A stretch of DNA of 64,000 nucleotides from Comamonas koreensis (GCF_014076495.1 NZ_CP043575.1:1178001-1242000), one strand, 5' to 3'. Shown: positions 28,250 through 38,170, numbered from the stretch's first letter. The notes: generated by a model not told the origin, from the sequence alone. Numbers and translations are program-made.

Positions 28250-29824
28250 ATGAACGCCCTTGCCTTGCGTGTCCGCACCTCCCGTCGCCAACTGCTTGCC
28301 GCAGCCCTGTTGGCTGCCGGTTGCGTAGGCCTGCCAGCGGGCAGTGCCTGGGCCCAGGCGGCCCACAAGGGCGGGGCGGCCAACCTGGCCATGATTGGCG
28401 AGCCCCAGAGCCTGGACCCGATGGTCAGCTCCACCGACCTGGTGGGCACCATCATGCAGCATGTCTACGAGCCGCTCTTCACCTTTGATGCGCAGTGGCG
28501 CATCCAGCCGATGCTGGCCCAGGCCATGCCGGTCATCTCTGCCGATGGCCTGACCTACACCATCAGCCTGCGCAAGGGCGTCAAGTTCCACAACGGCAAG
28601 GAGATGGTGGCCGATGACGTGGTCGCCTCGCTGCAGCGCTGGATGGACGTGTCGGCACGCGGCAAGGCCGTGGGCCAGGAGATTGCCAGCATGAGCGCCA
28701 AGAACCCGCAGACGGTGGAGATCAAGCTCAAGGCGGTGTATGCACCGCTGCTGGCCCACCTGGCGATGCCCAGCGGCATGGCCGGCATCATGCCCAAGGA
28801 GGTGGTGGCACCGGTGCTCAAGGATTTCATCGGCACCGGCCCCTACCAGCTCAAGGAGCGCAAGCCCGACCAGTTCACCGTGCTGGCGCGTTTTGACCAG
28901 TACGCCGCGCGCAGCGAGCCCGCCAGTGGCTATGCCGGCAAGCGCGAGGCCCAGCTCGATGAGCTGCGCTTTGTGCCGGTGCCCAATGCGACGACGCGGG
29001 TCGAGGGCGTGCTCTCGGGCCAGTTCCAGTACGCCGATCTGCTGCAGGTCGAATCGGTGGGCCGCCTGGAAAAGGCCGCGCCCCATGTCGTGCCGATCGT
29101 CACGCAGAACTTTGGCTTCCCCTATATCGTCTTCAACACCAAGGAAGGCGTGCTGGCCAAGAAGGAACTGCGCCAGGCGGTGCAGACGGCCATGGGCCCG
29201 GCCGAGATGCTGCAGGCCGGCTTTGGCGACAAGCGCTTTTTTGCTGCCGAGCCCAACTTCTTTGCCAAGGGCACGCCGTACTACTCGGATGCCGGTGCCA
29301 AGCTCTACAACCAGAAGAACCCGCAGCTGGCCAAGGACCAGGCGGCCAAGGCCGGCTACAAGTCCGAGCCCATCCGCATCATGGCCAGCCGCCAGTATGA
29401 GTTCCACTACAACATGGCGCTGGTGATGGCCGAGCACCTCAAGCGCGCCGGCTTCAAGACCGAGCTGCAGGTGGTGGACTGGGCGACGCTGGTGCAGCGC
29501 CGCAACGATGCCAAGCTCTGGGATGTCTATATGACCCACTCGGGCCTGTTCCCTGAGCCGATGCTGTCGCCACCGCAGATGGGCAGCGGCGCCCCCGGCT
29601 GGTGGGAGACCGAGACCAAGAAGGCCGCGCTTGCCGCCTTCAATGGCGAGCCCGATGTGGCCAAGCGCGGCCCGCTCTGGGGCCAGGTGCAGGCGCTCGT
29701 CTATGACGAGGTGCCTTTTGTCGAAGTGGGCAAGTTCAATGCCCTGTCGGCGCGTTCGTCCAAGCTGCAGGGCTACCAGCCCATGCCCTGGCCCTTCTTC
29801 TGGAACACCTCGCTGAGCCAGTAA
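28250..29824 (+). CDS. Peptide/opine-type ABC transporter substrate-binding protein
   Basis: A 524-residue periplasmic solute-binding protein of the DppA/OppA (SBP family 5) type. The N-terminus has a twin-arginine-like TSRRQLLAAALLAAG segment and a cleavage site near AWAQ (about residue 36). Family marks include EPQSLDPM at the start of the mature part, TYTISLRKGVKFHNG near 105 and the KNPQTVEIKLK strand. Start 28250 is chosen for the signal peptide; ATG 28235 adds five residues. It is the first gene of an operon with two permeases and two ATPases and then D-amino-acid enzymes, so the ligand may be an N-acyl-D-amino acid or a D-residue peptide. Confidence 0.9.
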   Translation: MNALALRVRTSRRQLLAAALLAAGCVGLPAGSAWAQAAHKGGAANLAMIGEPQSLDPMVSSTDLVGTIMQHVYEPLFTFDAQWRIQPMLAQAMPVISADGLTYTISLRKGVKFHNGKEMVADDVVASLQRWMDVSARGKAVGQEIASMSAKNPQTVEIKLKAVYAPLLAHLAMPSGMAGIMPKEVVAPVLKDFIGTGPYQLKERKPDQFTVLARFDQYAARSEPASGYAGKREAQLDELRFVPVPNATTRVEGVLSGQFQYADLLQVESVGRLEKAAPHVVPIVTQNFGFPYIVFNTKEGVLAKKELRQAVQTAMGPAEMLQAGFGDKRFFAAEPNFFAKGTPYYSDAGAKLYNQKNPQLAKDQAAKAGYKSEPIRIMASRQYEFHYNMALVMAEHLKRAGFKTELQVVDWATLVQRRNDAKLWDVYMTHSGLFPEPMLSPPQMGSGAPGWWETETKKAALAAFNGEPDVAKRGPLWGQVQALVYDEVPFVEVGKFNALSARSSKLQGYQPMPWPFFWNTSLSQ

Positions 29825-29849
29825 GCCCCAGCGTTTCTCGAGTTCAGCC

Positions 29850-30800
29850 ATGCTGCATTTTTTAGTCAAGCGCCTGGGCGGCGCAGTGGTGGTGCTCGCC
29901 CTGGTGGCCGTGCTGGTGTTCCTGCTCACGCGCCTGGCCTCGGGCGATCCGGTGGCGCTGCTGCTGGGTGACCAGGCCACTGCCACCGATATTGCTGCCG
30001 CGCGCGTGCAGTACGGGCTGGACAAGCCCCTGGCCACCCAGTTTGTGCTGTGGATTGGCCAGGTGCTGCAAGGCAACCTGGGCCAGTCGCTGTTCTTGCA
30101 GATGCCGGTCACCCATGCGCTGCTGGAGCGCGCTGAGCCCACCATGTTTCTGGCGCTGTTCGCCGTGTCGATTGCCGCCTTGATCGGCGTGCCCTGCGGC
30201 ATGGCAGCGGCCGTGTGGCGCGGCAGCTGGATCGACCAGGTGCTCAGCACCATTGCGATGCTGGGCGCCAGCATTCCCAGCTTCTGGTTTGGTCTGATCC
30301 TGATCCAGGTGTTTGCCGTGCACCTGGGCTGGTTTCCGGCTTCGGGCTATGGCGATCCGGACGCGAGCTTTGGCGACCGCCTGCAGCATCTGCTGCTGCC
30401 CGCCTTGGTGCTGGGCGTGCTCAACTCGGCGCTGATCATCCGCTTCACGCGCGCCTCGGTGCTCGACATTCTGGGCGAGGACTATGTGCGCACGGCCCGG
30501 GCCAAGGGCCTGGGCGAGTCGGTGGTGCTCGTCAAGCATGTGCTGCGCAATGCGCTGGTGCCCGTCGTCACCGTGCTGGGCCTGACCCTGGCCTTGATGA
30601 TTGGCGGCACCGTCGTGACCGAGACCGTGTTCAACCTGCCCGGCGTGGGCAACCTGGTGGTGCGGGCCGTGCTGCGGCGCGACTATCCCGTCATCCAGGG
30701 CACCTTGCTCGTCATTGCCGCCATCTACGTTTTCATCAACCTCGCGATCGACCTGCTCTACACGGTGGTCGATCCCCGCATTCGTCTGGAGGGCCAATGA
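29850..30800 (+). CDS. ABC transporter permease, DppB type
   Basis: Inner-membrane permease of 316 residues with six hydrophobic segments. The first is at about 9-30, followed by a periplasmic loop with the conserved YGLDKPLATQFVLWIGQVLQGNLGQSL. The EAA loop that contacts the ATPase is RFTRASVLDILGEDYVRTARAKGLGE near 200-226. The stop TGA overlaps the start of the next permease gene. Together with the second permease it forms the channel for the substrate bound by the upstream binding protein. Confidence 0.92.
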   Translation: MLHFLVKRLGGAVVVLALVAVLVFLLTRLASGDPVALLLGDQATATDIAAARVQYGLDKPLATQFVLWIGQVLQGNLGQSLFLQMPVTHALLERAEPTMFLALFAVSIAALIGVPCGMAAAVWRGSWIDQVLSTIAMLGASIPSFWFGLILIQVFAVHLGWFPASGYGDPDASFGDRLQHLLLPALVLGVLNSALIIRFTRASVLDILGEDYVRTARAKGLGESVVLVKHVLRNALVPVVTVLGLTLALMIGGTVVTETVFNLPGVGNLVVRAVLRRDYPVIQGTLLVIAAIYVFINLAIDLLYTVVDPRIRLEGQ

Positions 30801-31693
30801 TGAACGCCGCCCCAACAGCATTGCCGCTGCCCGCGCGCGGCGGCTGGGGCCAGTCCCCCTGGTTCAAAACCCTGCGCCGGCTGTTTGCGCGCAAGGTGGT
30901 TCTGGCGAGCGCCGTGGTGCTGCTGTTGATTGCAGCGACCGCCTTGCTCTACCCGCTGCTGACCGACTCCGACCCCAATGGCATGAACATCAGCATGCGT
31001 CTGCATGCGCCTTCCTGGGCGCACTGGGCCGGCAACGATGAGCTGGGGCGCGACGTGATGGCGCGCATCATCTACGGCGCACGCTACTCGCTGATGATCG
31101 GCTTTTTCACCGCGCTGGGCGCCGTGGTGCTGGGCACCTTGCTGGGCATGCTGGCCGGTTACTTTCGCCGGCTCGATGCGCCGCTGATGCGCCTGGTGGA
31201 CGCGATGATGGCCTTCCCCGACATCCTGCTGGGCATTGCGCTGGTGTCGATCCTGGGGGCTTCGCTGTGGAATGTGATTCTGGCGCTGACCATTGTCTAC
31301 ACGCCGCGCGTCGCCCGTGTGGTGCGCGCCTCCACCCTGGTGCTGCGCGAGCTGCTGTTTGTCGATGCCGCCAAGGCGCTGGGCGTGCGCACGCCGCTGA
31401 TTCTGTGGCGCCATATCCTGCCCAACCTGCTCTCGCCAGTGCTGGTGCAGGTCACCTTTATCTTTGCCTATGCCATCCTGGCCGAGGCGGGCCTGTCCTT
31501 TCTTGGTGTGGGCGTGCCGCCCGATATCCCCACCTGGGGCACGATGATTGCCGGCAGCCTGGAGTATGCCGACAAGGCCTTCTGGACCATTCTGACCCCG
31601 GGCGTGGCCATTGTGCTGACGGCGCTGTCGCTGCAGCTCCTGGGCGACGGTGTGCGCGATCTGCTCGACCCCAAGCTGAAGAACAAATCATGA
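30797..31693 (+). CDS. ABC transporter permease, DppC type
   Basis: Inner-membrane permease of 298 residues: an N-terminal segment with one membrane helix (about 35-57), the LGTDxxGRD-type motif here as AGNDELGRDVMARIIYGARYSL, then five helices and the EAA loop VRASTLVLRELLFVDAAKALGVR. Two start codons lie back to back at 30797 and 30800; the first follows GGAGGG and overlaps the previous stop by four bases. The next gene overlaps its stop the same way, showing tight translational coupling. Confidence 0.92.
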   Translation: MMNAAPTALPLPARGGWGQSPWFKTLRRLFARKVVLASAVVLLLIAATALLYPLLTDSDPNGMNISMRLHAPSWAHWAGNDELGRDVMARIIYGARYSLMIGFFTALGAVVLGTLLGMLAGYFRRLDAPLMRLVDAMMAFPDILLGIALVSILGASLWNVILALTIVYTPRVARVVRASTLVLRELLFVDAAKALGVRTPLILWRHILPNLLSPVLVQVTFIFAYAILAEAGLSFLGVGVPPDIPTWGTMIAGSLEYADKAFWTILTPGVAIVLTALSLQLLGDGVRDLLDPKLKNKS

Positions 31694-32796
31694 TGAACAC
31701 CGCCACCCCTGCAGCGGCTGCCGACATGGCCGCGCCTCGCCTGGATGTGCGCTCGCTGTCCACCTCGTTCGCCACCGAAGGCGGGCGCATTCAGAGCGTC
31801 TCCGATGTGAGCTTTCAGATTCTGCCGGGCCAGACCCTGGCCCTGGTGGGCGAGTCGGGCTCGGGCAAGTCAGTCACCAGCCTGTCGCTGATGGGCCTGC
31901 ATGCCAAGACCTCGCAGGCCCAGGTGCAGGGTCAGGCCCGGTTTGTGCAGCGCGATGGCCGCACCGTCGATCTGCTCTCGCTCGACGCCAAGGCTTTGCG
32001 TGCGTTGCGCGGCAATGAGCTGGCGATGGTGTTCCAGGAGCCGATGACCAGCCTGAACCCGGTGCTGACCGTGGGCGAGCAGATTGCCGAATCGGTGCGC
32101 CTGCACAAGGGCCTGGGCAAGGCCGCAGCCTTGGCCCATGCCCAGCGCATGCTGGAGCTGGTGGAAATACCAGCAGCCGCCCAGCGCGTGCATGAGTACC
32201 CGCACCAGCTGTCTGGCGGCATGCGCCAGCGGGTGATGATTGCGCTGGCCATGGCCTGCGACCCGAGCCTGCTGATAGCCGATGAGCCCACCACCGCATT
32301 GGATGTGACCATCCAGGCGCAGATCCTGGCCTTGATGGGCCGGCTGCAAAAGGAGACGGGCATGAGCATTCTGTTTGTGACCCACAACCTGGGCGTGGTG
32401 GCGCAGTACGCCGATGCGATTGCCGTGATGTATGCCGGCCGCATTGTGGAAACCGCCAGTGTGCATGCGCTGTTTGCCGCACCCCAGCACCCCTACACCC
32501 AGGGCCTGCTGGGCTGCCTGCCCGGCATGGCGCGCCAGCGCGAGCTGGCCGAGGCCGCCGAGCTGCGCGCCGGTGGCAAACCCGCCTTTGTGGGCCGGCG
32601 CCGCCTGGATGCCATCCCCGGCCAGGTCTCCAGCCCCTTGAGCCCGCCGCCCGGCTGCGCCTTTGCGCCGCGCTGCAGCAAGCGCCTGAACGCGTGCGAG
32701 CAGGCCATGCCCGGCCTGGAGACATGGCGCAGCGGCAACGAGGCCCCACACAGCGAGCGCCAGGTGCGCTGCATTCGCGCAGGAGAAGCCGCATGA
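31690..32796 (+). CDS. ABC transporter ATP-binding protein, DppD type
   Basis: A 368-residue ATPase with Walker A GESGSGKS near 58-65, the Q loop in [10 protein letters not shown], the signature LSGGMRQR near 175, Walker [13 protein letters not shown] and the switch histidine in FVTHNLG. The C-terminal oligopeptide domain has the cysteine-rich [18 protein letters not shown] element, probably an iron-sulphur or zinc site seen in peptide transporters. It overlaps both neighbours by four bases. It pairs with the next ATPase to power the two permeases. Confidence 0.93.
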   Translation: MMNTATPAAAADMAAPRLDVRSLSTSFATEGGRIQSVSDVSFQILPGQTLALVGESGSGKSVTSLSLMGLHAKTSQAQVQGQARFVQRDGRTVDLLSLDAKALRALRGNELAMVFQEPMTSLNPVLTVGEQIAESVRLHKGLGKAAALAHAQRMLELVEIPAAAQRVHEYPHQLSGGMRQRVMIALAMACDPSLLIADEPTTALDVTIQAQILALMGRLQKETGMSILFVTHNLGVVAQYADAIAVMYAGRIVETASVHALFAAPQHPYTQGLLGCLPGMARQRELAEAAELRAGGKPAFVGRRRLDAIPGQVSSPLSPPPGCAFAPRCSKRLNACEQAMPGLETWRSGNEAPHSERQVRCIRAGEAA

Positions 32797-33824
32797 GCAC
32801 GACCGACACCCTGGAGCGCCCGGCCGAGCGGGCCACGGCAGCGACTGGCGCCACCGCAGCGGCCGAGCCGCTGGTGCGCATCCAGCATTTGAGCAAGCAG
32901 TTTGGCAGCGGCGCCCACCCGGTGCGCGCGGTGCAGGATGTCTCGTTTGATATCTTCCCGGGCGAGACCCTGGGCCTGGTGGGCGAGTCCGGCTCGGGCA
33001 AAAGCACCATCGGCCGGCTGCTGACGCGCTTGATCGAGCCGACGGGCGGCCAGCTGCATTTTCGCAAGCAGGGCGGCGAGACCGTGGACCTGGCGCACCT
33101 GGGCGCGAGCGCGATGCGGCCGCTGCGCGCCGATATCCAGATCATCTTTCAGGACCCGTATGCGAGCCTGAACCCGCGCATGCGCATCCGCGACGTGCTG
33201 GGCGAGGCGCTGTCCACCCACGGGCTGGCACCGGGCGCAGCCCGCCAGCCGCGCATTGCCGAGCTGCTGGACCAGGTGGGTCTGCGCCCTGAGCATGCCG
33301 AGCGCTTTCCGCATGAGTTCTCGGGTGGGCAGCGCCAGCGCATCGGCATTGCCCGGGCGCTGGCAGTGCAGCCGCGCTTTATCGTGGCCGATGAGCCGCT
33401 GTCGGCGCTCGACGTATCCATCCAGGCGCAGGTGGTCAATTTGCTGGGCGACCTCAAAGACCGCCTTGGTTTGACCTTGCTGTTCATCTCGCACGATTTG
33501 GATGTGGTGGAATACCTCTGCGATCGCGTGGTGGTCCTGTATCTGGGCCGCGTGGTGGAGGTGGCACCGACCGAGGCCTTGTATGCCCGGCCGCGCCACC
33601 CCTACACCCAGGCCTTGCTGGCAGCCGCGCCGATTCCGGACCCGGCCCAGCGGCGCACGATCCCGCTCTTGACGGGAGACCTGCCCAGCCCCAAGAACCC
33701 GCCCAGTGGTTGCGTCTTTCGTACCCGTTGCCCGCAGGCCGAGGCGCGCTGCGCCCAGGCTGACATGCAGCTGCGCCCCGTGGCCGATGGCCATCTGCAG
33801 GCCTGCTGGAAAGTCCAAGATTGA
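32793..33824 (+). CDS. ABC transporter ATP-binding protein, DppF type
   Basis: A 343-residue ATPase: Walker [10 protein letters not shown] near 67-75, Q loop [15 protein letters not shown], signature [15 protein letters not shown] near 178, Walker [12 protein letters not shown], switch [11 protein letters not shown]. The C-terminal peptide-transporter domain ends with [22 protein letters not shown] precedes the start, which overlaps the previous stop by four bases. The deaminase gene begins 11 bases after its stop, linking transport and catabolism in one transcript. Confidence 0.93.
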   Translation: MSTTDTLERPAERATAATGATAAAEPLVRIQHLSKQFGSGAHPVRAVQDVSFDIFPGETLGLVGESGSGKSTIGRLLTRLIEPTGGQLHFRKQGGETVDLAHLGASAMRPLRADIQIIFQDPYASLNPRMRIRDVLGEALSTHGLAPGAARQPRIAELLDQVGLRPEHAERFPHEFSGGQRQRIGIARALAVQPRFIVADEPLSALDVSIQAQVVNLLGDLKDRLGLTLLFISHDLDVVEYLCDRVVVLYLGRVVEVAPTEALYARPRHPYTQALLAAAPIPDPAQRRTIPLLTGDLPSPKNPPSGCVFRTRCPQAEARCAQADMQLRPVADGHLQACWKVQD

Positions 33825-33835
33825 GAGAGTGAACC

Positions 33836-35107
33836 ATGCAACCCGATTTTTTGATTGACGCGCGCAGCAAGAGCTACCCGCTGGCCGCTGCCCCCACCCA
33901 GGCCTCCAACCTGGCCGCACGCGGCTGGAATGTGCTGCGCGATGACCTGCCGTACCCGCTGGCCGTCATCCGCCAGTCGGCGCTGGCCCACAACGCCCGC
34001 TGGATGCAGGACTATGCAGCGCGCCGCCAGATCCAGTTTGCGCCGCACGGCAAGACCACCATGTCGCCCCAGCTGTTTGATCTGCAGCTGAAGGGCGGCG
34101 CCTGGGGCCTGACCTTTGCGACCATCTTTCAGCTGGCGGTCGGCGTGGAAGCCGGTGCACGCCGCGCCATCATTGCCAACCAGGTGGTGGCGCCTGCTGA
34201 TCTGGATGGGCTGGACGCGTTGCTGAGCCTGCATGCCGATCTGCGCGTCTGGTTCCTGGTCGACTCGATCAGCCAGCTGCGCTGCATCGAGGACTGGAGC
34301 CGCGCACGCAACAGCGCCCGCCGCTTTGATGTGCTGATCGAGGTCGGCATTCCTGGCCAGCGCACCGGTGTGCGCAGCCAGGAAGACGCGCTGGCGCTGG
34401 CCCAGGCCATCCATGCCAGCAGCAGTGCCCAGCTGGGCGGCATCGAATGCTATGAAGGGGGCCTGACCCAGTGCGACAGCGCGCATGACATCCCCGCCGT
34501 GGCCGAGCTGGTGCGCCGCGTGGTCGAGATTGCCAAGGCTTGCGATGCCCAGGGCCTGCTGCCTGAGGAGGCGCCGATTCTGAGTGCCGGCGGCTCGGCC
34601 ATTTTTGACCTGGTGGTGCCGCTGCTGCAGGGCGCGGGCTTGTCGCGTGCTTTTACCGGCGTGCTGCGCTCGGGCTGCTACATCACGCATGACCATGGCA
34701 ACTACCGGCGCCTGCTCAAGCTCGTCGAACAGCGCGAAGGCGTGGATACATCGCTGCAGGCCGCGCTCGAGGTCTGGGCCATGGTGCAGTCTGTGCCTGA
34801 GCCGAGCCTGGCCTTGCTCACCTGCGGCCGCCGCGATATCTCCTACGACCTGGAGATGCCCTCCGTGCAGCGCCATGCGCCGCGCGGCAGCCAAGAGGCG
34901 CAGACCGCCCCTGCCGGCTGGACCATCTCGGCCCTGAACGACCAGCATGCCTATCTGCGCTTTGACCCGGCGCAGGGCGCGCCGGCCGTCGGTGACCGCA
35001 TTGCGCTGGGCATCTCCCACCCTTGCACCACGTTTGACAAGTGGCGTTGGATCCCGGTGGTGGACGATGCCTGGAACCTGGTCGATGCGATCGAGACAAG
35101 GTTCTGA
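33836..35107 (+). CDS. D-serine dehydratase-like amino acid deaminase (PLP fold III)
   Basis: A 423-residue enzyme with an alanine-racemase-type barrel and a D-serine-dehydratase-like C-terminal domain. The PLP lysine is K73 in PHGKTTM, as in the D-threonine aldolase/DSD family. The C-terminal zinc pair H395-x-C397 (SHPCTTFDKW) is the signature of DSD1-type D-serine dehydratases. These enzymes turn D-serine or related D-amino acids into 2-oxo acids and ammonia through 2-aminoacrylate-type enamines. It lies between a peptide ABC transporter and a D-aminoacylase, with RidA encoded divergently. The exact D-amino acid is not known. Confidence 0.82.
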   Translation: MQPDFLIDARSKSYPLAAAPTQASNLAARGWNVLRDDLPYPLAVIRQSALAHNARWMQDYAARRQIQFAPHGKTTMSPQLFDLQLKGGAWGLTFATIFQLAVGVEAGARRAIIANQVVAPADLDGLDALLSLHADLRVWFLVDSISQLRCIEDWSRARNSARRFDVLIEVGIPGQRTGVRSQEDALALAQAIHASSSAQLGGIECYEGGLTQCDSAHDIPAVAELVRRVVEIAKACDAQGLLPEEAPILSAGGSAIFDLVVPLLQGAGLSRAFTGVLRSGCYITHDHGNYRRLLKLVEQREGVDTSLQAALEVWAMVQSVPEPSLALLTCGRRDISYDLEMPSVQRHAPRGSQEAQTAPAGWTISALNDQHAYLRFDPAQGAPAVGDRIALGISHPCTTFDKWRWIPVVDDAWNLVDAIETRF

Positions 35108-35108
35108 A

Positions 35109-36071
35109 ATGGCCAGCCTGAAAACAGCGCTGAGCCTGCAGGTGCTGCAGCAGCAGCAGGCCGCGCTGCCGCTGGCCCAGCGCCAGGTGATCGATGTGAT
35201 CCTGCGCGACCCCGGCGCTGCGGTGCTGGCCACCGTCGAGCAGCTGGCGCTGCAGGCGAATGTGTCCATGCCGACGATCGTGCGCATGTGCCGCCGCTTT
35301 GGCTATGCCTCGGTGCGCGAGTTCATGGTGGCGCTGGCGCAGACCTTGGCGGTGTCGGGCTCGCACCTGCACCGCAGCGTGCAGCAGGACGACTCCACCG
35401 CCGAGGTGGTCAGCAAGATCGTGCATGCGGCAGCCGGCGCGATTGCCAACCTGGGCCAGCGCCTGGATGCAGCGCTGATCGACGAGGTGGCCAGCAAGAT
35501 GGCCAAGGCCTCGCGCATCGATTGCTATTCGGTCGGGGCGGCTTCGTCCTTTATGGCGCAGGAGCTGCAAAGCCGCTTGTTCCGCCTGGGCCTCACGTCC
35601 AACGCCATCTTTGATGCGCACCAGCAGCTGGTGTCGGCCTCGACCCTGGGCAAAAACGGCGTGGCCTTTGTGATCTCGCATGTGGGGCGCATGCCCTACA
35701 CCTTGGAGGCGGCGCAGTTTGCCAAGCAGCAGGGCGCCACCGTCGTGGCGCTGACCCAGCCGGACACGCCGCTGGCCGAGATGGCCGACCATGTGCTGGC
35801 GGTGACCGTGCCCCAGGACGCGGTGATGCGCGTGGGCACCGAGGCCTACCTGGCGCACCTGGTGGTGATCGAAATCATGATGGTGCGCCTGGCGCAGATT
35901 CTGGGGCCACGCGTGGTCACCGGCATGCAGCAGTACAAGCGGCTGCTGGAGACCCATGGCTTTGACAGTTATGAATACATGGGCTTTCAGCAGCCCGCGC
36001 AGCAGCGCAAAGGGGGCCCCGTGCCGGATGCAGCAGCCCCCAGCCAGCAACAAGGCAAAACCGCCGGCTGA
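35109..36071 (+). CDS. MurR/RpiR-family regulator
   Basis: A 320-residue regulator. The N-terminal HTH_6 domain (residues 1-75) has VEQLALQANVSMPTIVRMCRRFGYASVREF; the SIS domain follows at about 125-260 (IDCYSVGAASSFMAQELQSRL, FVISHVGRMPYTLEAAQFAKQQGATVVALT). The tail is Gln/Pro-rich. SIS domains bind phosphosugars in many members, but here the operon handles amino acids, so another ligand is likely. It starts one base after the deaminase stop. The palindrome upstream of the operon fits its family. Confidence 0.9.
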   Translation: MASLKTALSLQVLQQQQAALPLAQRQVIDVILRDPGAAVLATVEQLALQANVSMPTIVRMCRRFGYASVREFMVALAQTLAVSGSHLHRSVQQDDSTAEVVSKIVHAAAGAIANLGQRLDAALIDEVASKMAKASRIDCYSVGAASSFMAQELQSRLFRLGLTSNAIFDAHQQLVSASTLGKNGVAFVISHVGRMPYTLEAAQFAKQQGATVVALTQPDTPLAEMADHVLAVTVPQDAVMRVGTEAYLAHLVVIEIMMVRLAQILGPRVVTGMQQYKRLLETHGFDSYEYMGFQQPAQQRKGGPVPDAAAPSQQQGKTAG

Positions 36072-36104
36072 TGGCAGCCGGCAGCAGCGCCTGGAGATAC
36101 AACA

Positions 36105-37586
36105 ATGGAACGCAGAGTGTGGTTGAGCAATGGCACGGTGGTGGATGGCACCGGCCTGTCGGAGTTTGTCGGGGATGTCTGGCTGCAGGGCGGGCGCATC
36201 GTTGGCGTGTTTGCCCGCGATGGCGCGGTGGATGCCGCCCAGCAGGCCGCGTTGGATGGCTGGAAGGCGCAGGACCCGCTGCAGATCGATTGCACGGCCA
36301 AGGTGATCGCCCCGGGCTTTATCGATGTACACACCCATGACGATGCCGCTGCGCTGAACAGCCCGGCCATGCTGCCCAAGCTCTCGCAAGGGGTGACCAC
36401 GGTGATCGCCGGCAACTGCGGCATCTCGCTGGCGCCGGTGGTCACGGCGCACCCGCCCGCGCCGTTGTCGCTGCTGGGCGACCAGCAGTTCCGCTTTGGC
36501 AGCATGCGGGACTACGCAGCCGCCGTCGATGCGGCGCAGCCCTCGATCAATATTGCGGCGCTCCTGGGCCACACCTCGCTGCGCATCAAGCACATGGCCG
36601 ATCTGAGCCGCCCGGCCAATGCCACCGAGCGCGAAGCGATGGCCCAGGACATGCACGAGGCCATGCAGGCCGGCGCGCTGGGCCTGTCCAGCGGCATCTT
36701 CTACCGCGAGGCCTACGCCGCCGACATGCAGGAGCTGGTGGCCGTGGCCACCGTGGCAGCCCGGCATGGCGGCGTCTATGCCACCCATATCCGCGACGAG
36801 CTCGAAGGCATTCTGGAGGCCATGCTGGAAGCGGCTGGCACCGCCCAGCAATCGGGCCTGCCGCTGGTGCTGTCGCACCACAAATGCGCGGGCTCGGCCA
36901 ACTGGGGCCGCACCCTGCAGACCTTGCCGCTGGTCGACAAACTGGCCCAGCAGCAAGAGCTGGCTATGGACGTCTATCCCTACACCGCAGGGTCGACGGT
37001 GCTGCGCGAGGACCTGGTCGATGGCGTCATCGATATCCTGATCACCCGCAGCGAGCCCCACCCCGAGGTGGGCGGTCGCTACCTGCGCGATATTGCGGCC
37101 GATTGGGGCATCAGCGAATACGACGCCTGCGTGCGCCTCAAGCCCGGCAATGCCTGCTATTTCCAGATGCGCGAAGACGATGTGGAGCGGGTCATCCGCC
37201 ACCCGCTGGCCATGATCGGCTCGGACGGCCTGCCCAACGACGAGCGCCCCCACCCCCGGCTCTGGGGCGCCTTCCCCCGCGTGCTGGCCATGTACTGGCG
37301 CGACAAGGGTGTGCTGAGCCTCGCCCAGGCGGTGCACAAGATGACGGGCATGTCGGCCCAGCGCTTTCGCATGGCCGACCGTGGCCTGCTGGCCGCCGGC
37401 AAGGCCGCCGATGTGGTTGTGTTTGACCCCGCCCGTATCCAGGACCAGGCCACCTTCGAGAACCCCAAGCAGCGCAGCGTGGGCGTGGAAGCCGTCTGGG
37501 TCAATGGCGTGCTTAGTTACACGGAAGAGGCGGGTGCTTTGCCTGCGCGGGCTGGGCGCTTTGTGCGGCGGGTGGTGCCGGCTTAG
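36105..37586 (+). CDS. N-acyl-D-amino-acid deacylase (D-aminoacylase)
   Basis: A 493-residue amidohydrolase. Metal ligands visible are H76-x-H78 (DVHTHDDAA), the cysteine in IAGNCGIS near 105, H in ATHIRDE near 226, H in SHHKCAG near 256, and the aspartate in GSDGLPNDERPHPRLWGAFPRVL near 370. That set and the HPRLWGxFPRVL end are typical of D-aminoacylases, which split N-acyl-D-amino acids into the D-amino acid and a fatty or acetic acid. It is the last gene of the operon, after the RpiR gene, and could supply substrate to the deaminase. Its stop overlaps the converging reductase gene by four bases. Confidence 0.9.
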   Translation: MERRVWLSNGTVVDGTGLSEFVGDVWLQGGRIVGVFARDGAVDAAQQAALDGWKAQDPLQIDCTAKVIAPGFIDVHTHDDAAALNSPAMLPKLSQGVTTVIAGNCGISLAPVVTAHPPAPLSLLGDQQFRFGSMRDYAAAVDAAQPSINIAALLGHTSLRIKHMADLSRPANATEREAMAQDMHEAMQAGALGLSSGIFYREAYAADMQELVAVATVAARHGGVYATHIRDELEGILEAMLEAAGTAQQSGLPLVLSHHKCAGSANWGRTLQTLPLVDKLAQQQELAMDVYPYTAGSTVLREDLVDGVIDILITRSEPHPEVGGRYLRDIAADWGISEYDACVRLKPGNACYFQMREDDVERVIRHPLAMIGSDGLPNDERPHPRLWGAFPRVLAMYWRDKGVLSLAQAVHKMTGMSAQRFRMADRGLLAAGKAADVVVFDPARIQDQATFENPKQRSVGVEAVWVNGVLSYTEEAGALPARAGRFVRRVVPA

Positions 37587-38170
37587 ATTTCCACTTGGGT
37601 ATCGTCCTGTGACTGACCGGCTGCCGCATAGTGCAGCCGGTAATCGCTCTGCACAAAGCCAAAGTCATAGCTGCGCGTCTGCAGATGCTGGGCAGCCACG
37701 GTGCTGCAGCCATCCGCCAGCGGGCCGAACAGCGGCAGGCCGCTGCCCAGCAGCACGGGGATGCGGGTGATCGTGATCGCGTCGAGCAGTTGCGCGTTGA
37801 TAAAGGACTGGATCAGCTGTCCGCCATCGACATAGGCGGCGCGCACGCCGCTGGCGGCCAGATGGGCGCTGAGGGCGGGCAGGCTGCCCTTCCACAGCTG
37901 GGCGGTGGCGGGCGCGCCAGCGGGCAGGGCGTTCCACTGGCGGGAGAGCACATAGACCGGCTTGTCATACGGCCAGGCGCCAAACGACAGCACCGTCTCA
38001 AAGGTTTTGCGCCCCATCAGGATCACATCGACACCGGCCATGTACTGCGCATAGCCGCAGTCTTCCCCTTCAGGCACGGTGGCATTGGCGGCATTGAGCC
38101 AGTCCAGGCTGCCATCGGTTTTGGCGATAAAACCGTCCAGGCTGGTGGCGATAAAGCTGCTGCATTGCAT
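37583..38170 (-). CDS. Dihydrofolate-reductase-like (RibD C-terminal) family reductase
   Basis: A 195-residue protein of the RibD_C/DHFR-like fold. It begins with SSFIATSLDGFIAKTDGSLDWLN and has MAGVDVILMGRKTFETVL near 45-62, VYVLSR near 72, YVDGGQLIQSFINAQLLDAITITRIPVLLGSG, and the GLPLFGP turn. It is an NADPH-dependent reductase family (YyaP/YwjB-like) with unassigned substrate. Start 38170 has AGGA eight bases upstream; the frame also opens at 38200. Its stop overlaps that of the converging D-aminoacylase gene. Confidence 0.85.
   Translation of the reverse strand: MQCSSFIATSLDGFIAKTDGSLDWLNAANATVPEGEDCGYAQYMAGVDVILMGRKTFETVLSFGAWPYDKPVYVLSRQWNALPAGAPATAQLWKGSLPALSAHLAASGVRAAYVDGGQLIQSFINAQLLDAITITRIPVLLGSGLPLFGPLADGCSTVAAQHLQTRSYDFGFVQSDYRLHYAAAGQSQDDTQVEI

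Noticed and set aside
28223..30274. 683-codon open frame on the minus strand
   Set aside because: Antisense to the binding-protein and permease genes with biased composition and no domain.
34818..37337. 839-codon open frame on the minus strand
   Set aside because: His/Gln/Gly-rich shadow of the RpiR and D-aminoacylase genes; no start signal or domain.
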